The position numbers and the translations under genes are program-made. Below, piece after piece: positions 49,703-59,400 of a stretch of 64,000 bases of DNA. This stretch comes from an uncultured Myxococcales bacterium (GTDB lineage Bacteria > Myxococcota_A > UBA9042), in the NCBI GenBank assembly GCA_903840165.1, contig CAIMEY010000121.1, positions 1-64,000 of the forward strand. The letters run 5' to 3'. Below the pieces are notes generated by a model that was not told where the DNA came from, did not search any database, and worked only from the letters and a program-made list of their open reading frames with translations. The stretch's first letter is position 1, and each line of letters begins with the position of its first letter.

Positions 49703-51253
49703 ATGCACAAGGGAACTCCGCCACGCGCCGTTTGGGCCCTGATCCCGTGGGCGGTGCTGTTGTTGGCCGCGTGCCAAGGACCGATTTTACCACCGTTTCC
49801 AAGTACATACCGACCTCCTGCGCCCGTTGCGCGGCCGGTTGTGGCAGCACCTGCGGCAGCGGACCCGGTTGGGGGCCCCGGCGGAGCGGCAGCAGCGGCC
49901 GTTGGCACCGTCGCGCTCGCCACACCCACCGAAGTGCATGGAAAGGCCGGACAAGCGCTGTATATGCGCTACTGTACGCTGTGCCACGGCGCGGTCGGTC
50001 AGGGCTATGCGGCCGACAACGCACCGTCGCTCATCAGCCGCAGCTTTCGCGAAAGCGCCAACGAAGGCTTCTTGCGCATGGCGATCGTCCGCGGGCGCCC
50101 CGGTACGGCGATGGCGGGCTATGGCAAGGAAGTCGGCGGGCCGATGAGCCCTGAGGAAATGAACGACCTGCTGTCCTACCTGCAAGGCGGTGCGCCCAAG
50201 GCCGCGCTTCTGCCAGATGTCAAGGCACAAGGCGATGTTACGCGTGGGCAGACCATCTTTGAGACGCAGTGTGGTCGCTGCCACGGTACGCCGGCCCAAC
50301 GCAATGACGCCGTGCACCTGTTCAATCCGCTGCTGATGGCCAGTGCGACCGATGCGTTCCTGCGCCACGCCATCGAGCAGGGACGCCCGGGCACGCGGAT
50401 GGAGGCTTGGGCTGGCAAGCTAGCGCCGCAGCAAATCGATGACGTGATTGCGTATTTGCGGGCGACCCCCTCTGTGCCGGCTCCTCTACCGCCGACGCCG
50501 CCGATGCCTCCCGCCGCGCCGCGCACGGGGCCGGTGGTGATCAATCCAAACGGCAAGCTCGCAGAATTCCATTTGCGCGATGAGCGGTTTGCGCCCCTCG
50601 ACGAGGTCAAGGCAGCCCTGGACCAGAAGCGGCGCATCGTCATTTGCGACGCGCGGGCCCCTTCCGACTTTCTGACGCTGCATATTGAAGGGGCTGTTTC
50701 TACACCGTATTACGACACCAAGAGCCTGGACGACATCCCCAATGACGACAACACCTGGGTGATTGCTTATTGCGCGTGTCCGCACCATGCGTCGGGCGAA
50801 GTGGTCGATCAACTGCGCAAACGTGGCTACAAGCACACTGCGGTGCTCGATGAAGGCGTGTTTGCTTGGCAACATAAGAACTATCCAGTCGTTTCTTCGT
50901 CTGGTGCCCCGGTGCCGAACTCGCCGGCGCCGCCACCGATGCCTGCCGTGCCAAATCCCAATGATCCCCCACGCTTGCCACCGCCTGGCAGTCCGACGCC
51001 TGGGATGATGCGGCCCACCGGCTTTCCGGCCTCTCCCCTGGCGCCGCCGCAGTTGCCTCCAGGCCTGCCCCAGCGCGGTATGCCAGGGACCTGGACGCCC
51101 CTGCCGGTTGCGCGTCCGCCACAGTTCGTCGCGCCGCCTCAACCCACTGTAACGCCTGGACAACCGGTGCCGCAGGGTACGCCGCAAGGGACAGTGCCGC
51201 GCCTGCCCGTGCAACAGCAGGCTCCGGGTCCTCAAGCGCCGCTGCAGAAATAG
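49703..51253 (+). CDS. lipoprotein with two cytochrome c domains and a rhodanese domain
   Basis: A 516-residue lipoprotein (lipobox LLAAC, Cys24). Two cytochrome c domains carry CTLCH (91-95) and CGRCH (190-194), each with GRPGTxM Met ligand regions after them. A Pro-rich linker leads to a rhodanese domain (about 290-397) with candidate catalytic Cys357 in AYCACPHH. The last 115 residues are Pro-rich and low in complexity. It may couple sulfur transfer or oxidation to electron flow at the membrane; this is inference from the domain order. There is no neighbouring sulfur-oxidation gene. Confidence 0.88.
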   Translation: MHKGTPPRAVWALIPWAVLLLAACQGPILPPFPSTYRPPAPVARPVVAAPAAADPVGGPGGAAAAAVGTVALATPTEVHGKAGQALYMRYCTLCHGAVGQGYAADNAPSLISRSFRESANEGFLRMAIVRGRPGTAMAGYGKEVGGPMSPEEMNDLLSYLQGGAPKAALLPDVKAQGDVTRGQTIFETQCGRCHGTPAQRNDAVHLFNPLLMASATDAFLRHAIEQGRPGTRMEAWAGKLAPQQIDDVIAYLRATPSVPAPLPPTPPMPPAAPRTGPVVINPNGKLAEFHLRDERFAPLDEVKAALDQKRRIVICDARAPSDFLTLHIEGAVSTPYYDTKSLDDIPNDDNTWVIAYCACPHHASGEVVDQLRKRGYKHTAVLDEGVFAWQHKNYPVVSSSGAPVPNSPAPPPMPAVPNPNDPPRLPPPGSPTPGMMRPTGFPASPLAPPQLPPGLPQRGMPGTWTPLPVARPPQFVAPPQPTVTPGQPVPQGTPQGTVPRLPVQQQAPGPQAPLQK

Positions 51254-51337
51254 AGGGAGCCGGGCGTTTGCGGCACAGGCACCCAAGAACTCTTTGTTAA
51301 CACATGGCTTTGCTAGCTAGATTCAACGGAGGTTCCC

Positions 51338-52735
51338 ATGGCGAGCGTACTGATTCAACACGGCCGCGTGGTCACGGCTGTGGACGATTATTTTGCCGAC
51401 GTGCTCATTGAAGACGGCATCATCACGCAAATTGGTAAGAATCTTGTGGTGCAAGCCGACAAGACCATTGACGCGACCGATAAGCTGGTTCTGCCCGGCG
51501 GCATCGATCCGCACACGCACTTTGACATGCCTTTCGGCGGTACCAACAGCGCCGACGACTTCGAAAGTGGCACAATTGCAGCAGCTTTTGGTGGCACCAC
51601 CACGGTCATCGACTTTGCGATTCAGCAAAAAGGCGAATCGACGCTCAAGGGCCTGGACATATGGCACGACAAGGCCCAGGGCAAGGCGACCATCGATTAC
51701 GGTTTCCACATGATTGTCACGGACATGCAGGACGACCGCCTGCATGAAATGGACCGCTTGGCGACCTCCGGCGTGACGAGCTACAAGCTCTTTATGGCCT
51801 ATCCCGGCGTTTTGTATGTGGATGATGGCACGTTGTACCGCACCTTCCGCCAAGCCGGCGAGAACGGTACGCGCATCTGTATGCACGCGGAAAACGGGAT
51901 TGTGATTGATGAAATCGTCAAGGCGGCCGTCAAGGCTGGGCACAAGGAACCGCTGTGGCACGCCCTGTCACGACCGACGCGGATGGAGGCCGAGGGCGTG
52001 CATCGCGCCATTGCCATCGCCGAAGTGGCCAAAGTTCCGTTGTATATCGTGCACTTATCGTCCAGCGATGCGCTGGAGCAGGTGCGTTTGGGCCGGGCCC
52101 GCGGCGTCGATGTGCAGGCCGAAACCTGTCCGCAGTACCTACTGCTTGACGAGAACATGTACCGCAAGCCTGGATTTGAAGGGGCCAAATGGGTCATGAC
52201 CCCGGCGCTGCGCGAAAAGTGGAATAATGACGTGCTGTGGCAAGGCATCCGCATGCTGGAGTTGGCCACCGTGGCGACTGACCACTGCCCGTTCTGCATG
52301 GCGGGGCAGAAGGACCTGGGCGTGGACTCTTTTACCAAGATTCCCAATGGTGCACCAGGGGTTGAGAATCGCATGGCCTTGATGTACCACGCCGGCGTGG
52401 TGCAGGGGCGGATTTCGCTGAACCGCTTTGTTGAGATTACATCGACACAAGCCGCGAAAACGTTTGGCCTTTTCCCCAAGAAGGGCACCATCGCCGTGGG
52501 CTCTGATGGCGACGTCGTGGTCTTTGACCCCAAGCGCACGGAAACCATCAGCTACGACAACAAGCGCACGCACAACATGCGCGTGGACTACAGCGCTTGG
52601 GAAGGCTGGGAAGTCCAGGGATATCCGGATGTTGTGCTGTCGCGCGGCCGCGTCATCGTCCAAGGCGGCAGCTTGATGACACGCGGCGGCGGGCAGTACA
52701 TCCCCCGCGCCCGAGTCGGCAATTTGCTGCGCTAA
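51338..52735 (+). CDS. hydA: dihydropyrimidinase / D-hydantoinase
   Basis: A 465-residue cyclic amidohydrolase that opens the dihydropyrimidine or hydantoin ring. Binuclear metal site residues are seen in DPHTHFDMPF, the carboxylated Lys in TSYKLFMAYPG, and His in CMHAEN, YIVHLSSS and the catalytic Asp in ATDHCPFC. Length is normal. GGAGG precedes the ATG. No other pyrimidine-degradation gene is adjacent. Confidence 0.95.
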   Translation: MASVLIQHGRVVTAVDDYFADVLIEDGIITQIGKNLVVQADKTIDATDKLVLPGGIDPHTHFDMPFGGTNSADDFESGTIAAAFGGTTTVIDFAIQQKGESTLKGLDIWHDKAQGKATIDYGFHMIVTDMQDDRLHEMDRLATSGVTSYKLFMAYPGVLYVDDGTLYRTFRQAGENGTRICMHAENGIVIDEIVKAAVKAGHKEPLWHALSRPTRMEAEGVHRAIAIAEVAKVPLYIVHLSSSDALEQVRLGRARGVDVQAETCPQYLLLDENMYRKPGFEGAKWVMTPALREKWNNDVLWQGIRMLELATVATDHCPFCMAGQKDLGVDSFTKIPNGAPGVENRMALMYHAGVVQGRISLNRFVEITSTQAAKTFGLFPKKGTIAVGSDGDVVVFDPKRTETISYDNKRTHNMRVDYSAWEGWEVQGYPDVVLSRGRVIVQGGSLMTRGGGQYIPRARVGNLLR

Positions 52736-53258
52736 TTTCCCGGCTACGCCAATTTTCTTGGGGTAAACCGGAAAGAAGTCCGGCTTACGCTTGCTCGTTC
52801 ACCGCGGCCCCAGTGCCCATCACGGGCAGGTCGGCTTGTCATGGCGACCCCAATGGCAGCTTTCGCAAGAACGAAGACGCGGCCAGCATGACCGCGTGGT
52901 GCGCGCGGGAGGTGAACTGGAAGAAAAGGTCTTGTATGTACGCAGGAATCCGTGGCGACGCTGGCCGGAGTGTGCGGCGTGTCCATGGGTTGGGCCAGTT
53001 GAGCCGTAGTGCTGCGCGGCAGTTGAATGCAACTACTTGTCAATCTTGAGTGATTGGGAGCCACCAACCTGACGGGCACGGAGGCCGGTCCCGACCCGAA
53101 CCCGCAAAGCTGCAAGGGCCGTGGCCAAGTGCCAAGTTGCGTTCAGTTCATCTCAATGACCCGGTCTTGCACACCTATGCGCCCCCGAAGACCCTCAGCG
53201 CCAAGCTAGCCCGCCAATTCATCGGCCGGATGCATAGTTGCCTGACCTAACCCTTCCA
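52736..53258. other. 523-bp gene-free stretch
   Basis: No convincing gene. A hairpin just after hydA is listed separately. A short minus-strand frame around 52820-53032 contains one CxxCH-like motif (CESCH) but has no start signal or further cytochrome features; it might be the remnant of a decayed cytochrome but this is weak. Confidence 0.5.
52763..52788. terminator. possible transcription-end hairpin after hydA
   Basis: Arms GTAAACCGGA and TCCGGCTTAC pair over ten positions with one mismatch, with a six-base loop. It lies 28 bp after the hydA stop. No T-run follows, so it would be a weak or Rho-assisted terminator, or an mRNA 3' stabiliser. Confidence 0.4.
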
Positions 53259-54518
53259 TCACGCCCGCTGCCGCCGAGATTGCCAGCCTTTCCAACCACT
53301 TTGCCAAGCAGCCACCAAGCCGGCCTTGAGCGGCGACTCTGTGGGCAGGGGCTCCTTGCCCGCAGCCATGCGCCGCAACTGCCTAGCATAAAACGCGATC
53401 TCCATGATGGCGAGCTTGTCCAACGCCGCCACACCGGTGGTCACGCGCGCGGGCGTCCGATACTGAGGGTCCAGCCCCTGAAAAAGCCGCCGTGGTAGGT
53501 CGGGCTCAATCGCAAGGGGCCGCGCCAGGCCGATGAGGTCAACCCCGCCTGTTGCCAGCGCTTGAGCCATACCTGCCAAAGTGCGAAAGCCTCCGGTGAC
53601 CAGCAAGGGCGCGCGCACGGTAGCCTTGGCATTGACGGCAAAATCGAGGAAATACGCCTCCCTGGCTAGCGTGCTTGCCGACTTGGCCGCGTCCAAACCG
53701 ATGGACATCTTGGGCGACTCATAGGTGCCGCCCGAAACTTCAAGCAAGTCAATGCCCTCGGCATCTAGGGCCTGCATCAGCGCCAAGGACTCGGTCTGAT
53801 CAAAGCCCCCTCGCTGAAAATCGGCTGAATTCAACTTGATACCGACGCTAAAGCCCTTGCCGGTGGCAGCGCGAATGGCGCGATAGACCTCGATCACAAA
53901 GCGACGACGCCGCGGCGCGTCACCACCCCAGGCATCGTCGCGCAAGTTATGACGTGGAGACAGGAATTGGCTGACCAAGTAGCCATGGGCACCGTGGATC
54001 TGCACCCCGTCAAAGCCCGCCTGCTGAGCGATGGCGGCGGCGTGGGCAAAATGCTCAACAATGTCAAGTATTTCCGCATCCGTTAGCGCGCGCGGCGTCG
54101 CAAAGAAGCGCTGCAGCCCGGGCGAAAAGGGCACGGCCGACGGAGAAACCGTCTGCAGATTCAGGCCCTTGGGCGCCTGCTTACCGGGATGGTTGAGCTG
54201 CATCCATACAGCGCCGCCCTGCCCTTGCGCGGCCCTTGCCCACTCGGACAAACCTTGAATATCACACGGATTTTCGACAACGACGTTGCCCGGCTCGCCC
54301 AAGGCCCGGCGGTCAACCATGACATTGCCTGTGATATTCAGGCCGATCCCGCCCATGGCCCAGCGCGAATACAGCCGCAAAAGGCCGGGACTGACGCGGT
54401 TGTCAGGGGTGGACAGGGCCTCGCTCATCGCCGATTTACACAAACGATTCGGGAGGATGGCACCGCTGCGCAAAGTCAGTGGCTGGGCCAGGAGACCGAC
54501 CTGTTCGCTGGGATTCAT
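53259..54518 (-). CDS. NADH:flavin oxidoreductase, old yellow enzyme family
   Basis: A 419-residue FMN-dependent ene-reductase-like protein with a TIM barrel. Family motifs are NRLCKSAMSEAL near residue 27, the active-site region FDGVQIHGAHGYLVSQFLSP and then RDDAWGG, and the FMN-phosphate loop LLVTGGF with LARPLAIEPDLP. The start at MNPSEQVG is chosen over an ATG 14 codons upstream. It resembles 2,4-dienoyl-CoA reductase-type barrels but lacks the Fe-S and FAD domains. Substrate unknown. Confidence 0.92.
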   Translation of the reverse strand: MNPSEQVGLLAQPLTLRSGAILPNRLCKSAMSEALSTPDNRVSPGLLRLYSRWAMGGIGLNITGNVMVDRRALGEPGNVVVENPCDIQGLSEWARAAQGQGGAVWMQLNHPGKQAPKGLNLQTVSPSAVPFSPGLQRFFATPRALTDAEILDIVEHFAHAAAIAQQAGFDGVQIHGAHGYLVSQFLSPRHNLRDDAWGGDAPRRRRFVIEVYRAIRAATGKGFSVGIKLNSADFQRGGFDQTESLALMQALDAEGIDLLEVSGGTYESPKMSIGLDAAKSASTLAREAYFLDFAVNAKATVRAPLLVTGGFRTLAGMAQALATGGVDLIGLARPLAIEPDLPRRLFQGLDPQYRTPARVTTGVAALDKLAIMEIAFYARQLRRMAAGKEPLPTESPLKAGLVAAWQSGWKGWQSRRQRA

Positions 54519-54600
54519 CGGTTTACCCGTCTGCGCCGGCCATGGAGCCGGGGGCCGCAAGTGTAGCAGAACCGCTGCAGGCTTGGGGGACGAACCGCGA

Positions 54601-57600
54601 CTATTGCCACCAAGTCAGGATCACTTGGCCATTATTTCCACCTGTTTGCGCGCCCGCTGCACCGGCACCGCCTCCGGCTGACGAAGAAGAACTGGCCACG
54701 CCCGCCGCCACGTAGCAGGTGCCGCCATTGCCGCCGCCGCCGCCGCAGTCGCAACCGGGCGCGCCGCCTCCGGAACCGCTGGCCCAGCCACCGCCGCCGC
54801 CGCCGCCACCACCGCCGTCGCCGGACATGTTGCCGCCACTACCGCCGGCCGCGAAACCGGCACCGCCGCCGGAACAGCCCTGCCCGCCATTGCCGCCACC
54901 GCTGCTGCAGCCACCGCCACCGCCGCCACCGCCACCGCCGGCTACCAGCAGGGCATTACCGCTATTGGGAGAACTCGTTGAGAATACGCCAGAAAGCCCG
55001 CCGCCACCGCCGCCGCCACCGGAGCAGCCCGAGCCACCGGCATTGCCGCCTCCCGCGCCGCCCCAGAATGCGCCCGCGCCCGCGCCCGAACTGACCGAGC
55101 AGCCGATGCCCGCGCCGCCTCCAGCGCCAACGACAATACCCAAGGATTGGCCGGCGGTTACGCTAATCGCCCCCTTGACCAAGCCGCCCGCGCCACTGCT
55201 GCTGGCATTGCCGCAATCGATGCCGCCGCCGCCGCCGCTGGCGCCTTGCACGCTGACCGTGATGGTAGTGACGCCCGCGGGCACCACAAAGGGTTGCACG
55301 CTGCCGCTGTAGTTGAACGTCTGCGTCTTTTGCACCTGGCACGCGTAGCTACCGGGCGAATTGACACATAAACCTGCGCCGCAGCCGCCGTTGTTGGTCA
55401 GGCATTCGTTGATGTCGGTGCACGAAAACCCGTCGCCGCTGTAGCCGCTGTTGCAGGCGCAACTGAAGCTGCCGGGGCTGTTGGTACACGCCGCGCTGGC
55501 GCTGCAACCGCCGTTGGCGACAAGGCATTCATTGATGTCCGTACACGTCATGCCGTCGCCGCTGTAGCCGCCCTTGCAGGTGCAGGTGAAGCTGCCGGGG
55601 GTATTGGCGCAAGTGCCGTTGGCGCTGCAACCGCCGCTATTGACTAGGCATTCGTTAATGTCGGTACACGTCTTGCCATCGCCACCGTACCCGCTGTTGC
55701 AGGCGCAACTGAAGCTGCCGGGACTGTTGGTGCACGTGCCGTTGGCGCTGCAACCGCCGCTATTGACAAGACATTCATTGACATCCGTGCACGTCTTGCC
55801 ATCGCCGCTGTAGCCGCTGTTGCACGCGCAGCTGGAGCTGCCGGGGCTGTTGGTGCAGGTGGCGTTGGCGCTGCAGCCGCCGTTGTTGGCGAGGCACTCG
55901 TTGATGTCATTGCAGGTGAATCCGTCGCCAGCGTAGCCAGAATTACAAATACAAGCAACGCTTTGCGCCCCTGGGGTACACGCCGCGTTGACTGCGCAAC
56001 CGATGCTGCCCTTGCAGACTCCGGCGCCGCAGACGTCGCCAGTGGTGCAGCCGTTCTTGTCGTCGCAAGCGGCCGTATTATTTGTGAAAACGCAGCCTTT
56101 GCTGGGGTCGCACGCGTCATTGGTGCAGGGATTGCCGTCGTTGCACCCGATGAGGCCTCCCGCCACGCAGCTGCCGGCCTTGCATTGGTCGCCAGCGGTG
56201 CACAGGTTGCCGTCGCTGCAACTGGCTAGATTCGCTTTGTTGACGCAGCCTTGGCCGGGCAAGCAGGCGTCATCGGTGCAGACGTTGCCGTCCTCGCAGC
56301 TCTGGATGCCACTGGCGATGCACTTGCCGCCGCTGCACGCGTCGCCGGTGGTGCAATTGTTGCCATCGTCGCACACTGCAGCGTTGCTCGCGTGTTGACA
56401 GCCTTTTTGGCCGTCGCAGCTGTCATCGGTGCACGGATTGCCGTCGTCACAGTTGCTGGGCTTGCCGGGCACGCAGGCCCCCGCGGCGCAGGCGTCGCCT
56501 TCGGTGCAGACCGAACCGTCCGAGCAAGGCACCGTGTTGTTCACCGACTGGCAACCATTCTTGACGTCACACGTTTCGGTCGTGCACGGGTTGCCGTCGT
56601 CGCAACTGCTGGGCGCGCTGGGTGTGCAGACGCCACCCTTGCATGCGTCGCCGCTGGTGCACGCGTTGTTGTCCGAGCAGGCGACGCCATTGTTGCTGTG
56701 CTGACAACCCTGTACGGCGTCACAGGAATCGTCGGTGCACACGTTGCCATCATCGCATGGGGAAGCCACGCCGGATTTGCACTTGCCGCCGGCGCAGCTG
56801 TCGCCCGTGGTGCAGACGCTGCCGTCATCGCAAGGCACGCTGTTGTTGGCGACGACGCAGCCGCTCTTGGCATCGCAACTGTCGTTTGTGCAAGGGTTTA
56901 CGTCGTCGCACACCTTAACCGTCCCGGGGTTGCACTGGCCACCGCTGCACACGTCGCCCTCGGTGCAGACGTTGCCGTCGCTGCAGGCCACGGTGTTGGC
57001 AGAGTGCACACAACCTGCGAACTTGTCACACGAATCGTCGGTGCACGGGTTACCATCGTCGCAGCTTTGGCTCTTGCCGCTGCTGCACAGGCCGTTGAGG
57101 CATTGGTCGCCGACCGTGCAGACATTGCCGTCGTCGCAGGCCAACGTGTTGTTGGCGTGCTTGCAACCCTGCTTAGTATCACAGGAATCTGTAGTGCAGG
57201 CGACGCCGTCGTCGCAGTCCAGCATCGGTCCGGGCGCGCACTGGCCGCCCTTGCAGCCATCGTCGACGGTGCACGCATTGCCATCGCTGCAATTATTGGC
57301 GTTGTTGAGGCTGACGCAGCCCTTGCCGCCGTCGCACAGGTCGGTGGTGCACGGGTTGCCGTCATCGCAGACTTTGGCCGCGCCGCCCTGGCAACTGCCA
57401 CCCTTGCAGGTATCGCCATCGGTGCAGATATTATTGTCATTGCAAGGCAATGTGTTGGCCGAGGTCGTGCATCCGACCTTGGCATCGCAGCCGTCGCTGG
57501 TGCAGGGATTGCCGTCGTCGCAGACCTTGACCGCACCGGGGCTGCAAGTGCTGGCGTTGCAGACGTCGCCTTCGGTGCAAGCGTTATTGTCGTTGCACGG

Positions 57601-59142
57601 CGCGGTATTCGCCGTGGTGGTGCACCCCGCGTTGGCGTCGCAGCCGTCCTCGGTGCACGGATTGCCGTCGTTGCAGGTCGTCGCCTTGCCGGGGGTGCAA
57701 ATACCGCTCGAGCAGACGTCGCCGAGCGTGCAGATGCTCCCGTCATCACAAGGTAAACTGTTGTTGCTGTGACTACAGCCTTGCTTGACGTCGCAGGCGT
57801 CGCTGGTGCAAGGGTTGGCGTCGTCGCAGTTGGCCAAGGCACTGGGCTTGCAGGCGCCATTGCTGCACGCATCGCCTAGGGTGCAGTCGACGCCGTCATC
57901 GCAAGCGCCTTGATTTGCAGCAAAAACGCAGCCGAGCTTGCTCGAGCAGCTGTCGTCTGTGCAAGGATTGCCGTCATTGCAAACGGTGGCCGTGCCCGGC
58001 AGACAGACCTCGCCGTTGCACGCGTCGCCCACCGTACAAACGTCGCCGTCATCGCAGGTGGCCGCAGCGTCGACCGTGACGGTGCAACCGCTCGATGGGT
58101 CGCAACTATCCTTTGTACAGGGATTTTTGTCGTCACAGGGGACTGTAGTTCCCTGGCATTGCACGCCGACGCAGGTATCGCCGCTGGTGCAAGCGCTGCC
58201 GTCATCACAATTGCCAGGCTTTGCAGGATGTTGGCACTGATTGCCGACGCAGTTGTCGTAACTGCACGCCAGCCCATCGTCGCACATGCCCGGCGTCGGT
58301 TCGTCGGTCTGGCCGTCGCAATCGTTGTCTTGGCCGTCGCACGTCTCGGTTTGCGCGGCGGCGGCGTCACAGGGCGATAGACCTTGGTCCGTGCAAGTAC
58401 GCTTGCCAGCACAGGTTCCGGCATCATTGGCGCTCTGGCATGCCGTGGTCAGCTTGAGCGATGCGGCCCGGGGGTCGCAGGGGCACTGCAGGTCCGACTT
58501 GACGCATTGGCTGCCCGAAATGCCCGAGCGGCTGCTCTTGACCTCACAGCTGTAGCCGCTGGGACAGGGCGCACTGTCGCCGCAGCTGACGCCACAGAAG
58601 TGCCCGATAAGTTTGCCTTTGTCGTCATTGTAGCTGAGGCAACGGCTGTCGGTGCCGCCAAGGACATTGGAGCAATCGCTATCGGCATTGCAGGGTTCGC
58701 ACAGGCGCGGGGATGTGGGCGCGCAGACGTTGATGGCGTCGCCGCCGGAGCCGGTGATTTGCACGCACTTAAAGCCGTCTTGGCAGCCCGAGGCGCACAA
58801 GGCTGCGCACTGATTTTTCCCTTGCACTTCAATACATAGGCCGGTGTTGCAGCCGTTGTTGTCGACGCACGCGCACCCCGGGTCGCCGCAGCCCGCGTCG
58901 GCCAGGACTAGGGCGTCGATGGCGTCAGCGCCGACGTCCTGACTGGGCCCCAGGTCGGCGACTACATCCAGTACATCGCTATTATCAAGAGGCAATTCAT
59001 TGCCCATGCTGCCATCGCCGGTGTCGCCAGGAGCCTCCAGCACATCCGCCGTCGCCGGTGAATCGGTGCCACAAGCGCTCAGCATGATTGGGGTAACCAA
59101 GCTGGCCAGAAGGACTAGCCATGTGCAACATCGACTCATCAT
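54601..59142 (-). CDS. giant disulfide-rich repeat lipoprotein with EGF-like and Gly-rich domains
   Basis: A 1513-residue predicted surface lipoprotein (signal ending MLSAC, Cys24). Residues 90-145 hold a Cys module shared with the next gene at 59401. A MopE-like CDGQDNDCDGQTDE lies at 268-281. Residues 287 to about 1048 are 15 tandem repeats of about 50 residues with eight cysteines each (pattern CDDGNPCTxDxCD, GC, CxDGNxCTxGDxC, GxC). Next are an EGF-like unit, four complete calcium-binding EGF repeats (DINECL, GGCSANGTC, SFSCxC) and one shortened unit. The last 220 residues begin VVPAGVTTITVSVQGASGG and are extremely Gly-rich, like Gly-rich surface domains. A role in adhesion or the outer coat is inferred. 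Confidence 0.93.
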   Translation of the reverse strand: MMSRCCTWLVLLASLVTPIMLSACGTDSPATADVLEAPGDTGDGSMGNELPLDNSDVLDVVADLGPSQDVGADAIDALVLADAGCGDPGCACVDNNGCNTGLCIEVQGKNQCAALCASGCQDGFKCVQITGSGGDAINVCAPTSPRLCEPCNADSDCSNVLGGTDSRCLSYNDDKGKLIGHFCGVSCGDSAPCPSGYSCEVKSSRSGISGSQCVKSDLQCPCDPRAASLKLTTACQSANDAGTCAGKRTCTDQGLSPCDAAAAQTETCDGQDNDCDGQTDEPTPGMCDDGLACSYDNCVGNQCQHPAKPGNCDDGSACTSGDTCVGVQCQGTTVPCDDKNPCTKDSCDPSSGCTVTVDAAATCDDGDVCTVGDACNGEVCLPGTATVCNDGNPCTDDSCSSKLGCVFAANQGACDDGVDCTLGDACSNGACKPSALANCDDANPCTSDACDVKQGCSHSNNSLPCDDGSICTLGDVCSSGICTPGKATTCNDGNPCTEDGCDANAGCTTTANTAPCNDNNACTEGDVCNASTCSPGAVKVCDDGNPCTSDGCDAKVGCTTSANTLPCNDNNICTDGDTCKGGSCQGGAAKVCDDGNPCTTDLCDGGKGCVSLNNANNCSDGNACTVDDGCKGGQCAPGPMLDCDDGVACTTDSCDTKQGCKHANNTLACDDGNVCTVGDQCLNGLCSSGKSQSCDDGNPCTDDSCDKFAGCVHSANTVACSDGNVCTEGDVCSGGQCNPGTVKVCDDVNPCTNDSCDAKSGCVVANNSVPCDDGSVCTTGDSCAGGKCKSGVASPCDDGNVCTDDSCDAVQGCQHSNNGVACSDNNACTSGDACKGGVCTPSAPSSCDDGNPCTTETCDVKNGCQSVNNTVPCSDGSVCTEGDACAAGACVPGKPSNCDDGNPCTDDSCDGQKGCQHASNAAVCDDGNNCTTGDACSGGKCIASGIQSCEDGNVCTDDACLPGQGCVNKANLASCSDGNLCTAGDQCKAGSCVAGGLIGCNDGNPCTNDACDPSKGCVFTNNTAACDDKNGCTTGDVCGAGVCKGSIGCAVNAACTPGAQSVACICNSGYAGDGFTCNDINECLANNGGCSANATCTNSPGSSSCACNSGYSGDGKTCTDVNECLVNSGGCSANGTCTNSPGSFSCACNSGYGGDGKTCTDINECLVNSGGCSANGTCANTPGSFTCTCKGGYSGDGMTCTDINECLVANGGCSASAACTNSPGSFSCACNSGYSGDGFSCTDINECLTNNGGCGAGLCVNSPGSYACQVQKTQTFNYSGSVQPFVVPAGVTTITVSVQGASGGGGGIDCGNASSSGAGGLVKGAISVTAGQSLGIVVGAGGGAGIGCSVSSGAGAGAFWGGAGGGNAGGSGCSGGGGGGGGLSGVFSTSSPNSGNALLVAGGGGGGGGGGCSSGGGNGGQGCSGGGAGFAAGGSGGNMSGDGGGGGGGGGGWASGSGGGAPGCDCGGGGGNGGTCYVAAGVASSSSSAGGGAGAAGAQTGGNNGQVILTWWQ
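56001..58284 (-). repeat. fifteen tandem coding repeats of about 150 bp
   Basis: Coding repeats inside the 54601 gene, each about 50 codons with eight conserved Cys codons. Units differ enough that they are not recent duplicates, but near-identical stretches such as the codons for CDDGNPCT recur and could allow recombination or assembly errors. Confidence 0.88.
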
Positions 59143-59400
59143 TGCCCTTACCCCGCCATCAGCAGAAAGGTTATCAAGAATAACAGCCCGTTACACAAGC
59201 GCGCCCCTTCGCAACCGGCGGCCGCGGAGTCGCTTTGCATTGTCACCGGGTCAAACGTAGATTCTGCCCGCGCCGGAGCGCGTGTCAAGCGGTCGGTGCA
59301 GGTCGCAACCTATCTGCTAACTACTTGATTTTACGCGGCAACTTGCCTCAGCAGCCAGCGAGCCGCCGTTGCATCCCTACCCATGGCCAGCCCGGACGCC

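Noticed and set aside
52820-53032. Minus-strand frame containing CESCH, possibly a cytochrome c remnant.
   Set aside because: Only one CxxCH motif, no signal peptide, no ribosome binding site and no continuation; too weak to call even a pseudogene.
56251-57756. A 501-codon open frame on the plus strand opposite the repeat region of the giant lipoprotein, and several other long plus-strand frames between 54719 and 58839.
   Set aside because: They are antisense shadows of a GC-rich, Cys-codon-rich repeat gene: composition is Ala/Val or Pro/Leu low complexity with no domains and no ribosome binding sites.
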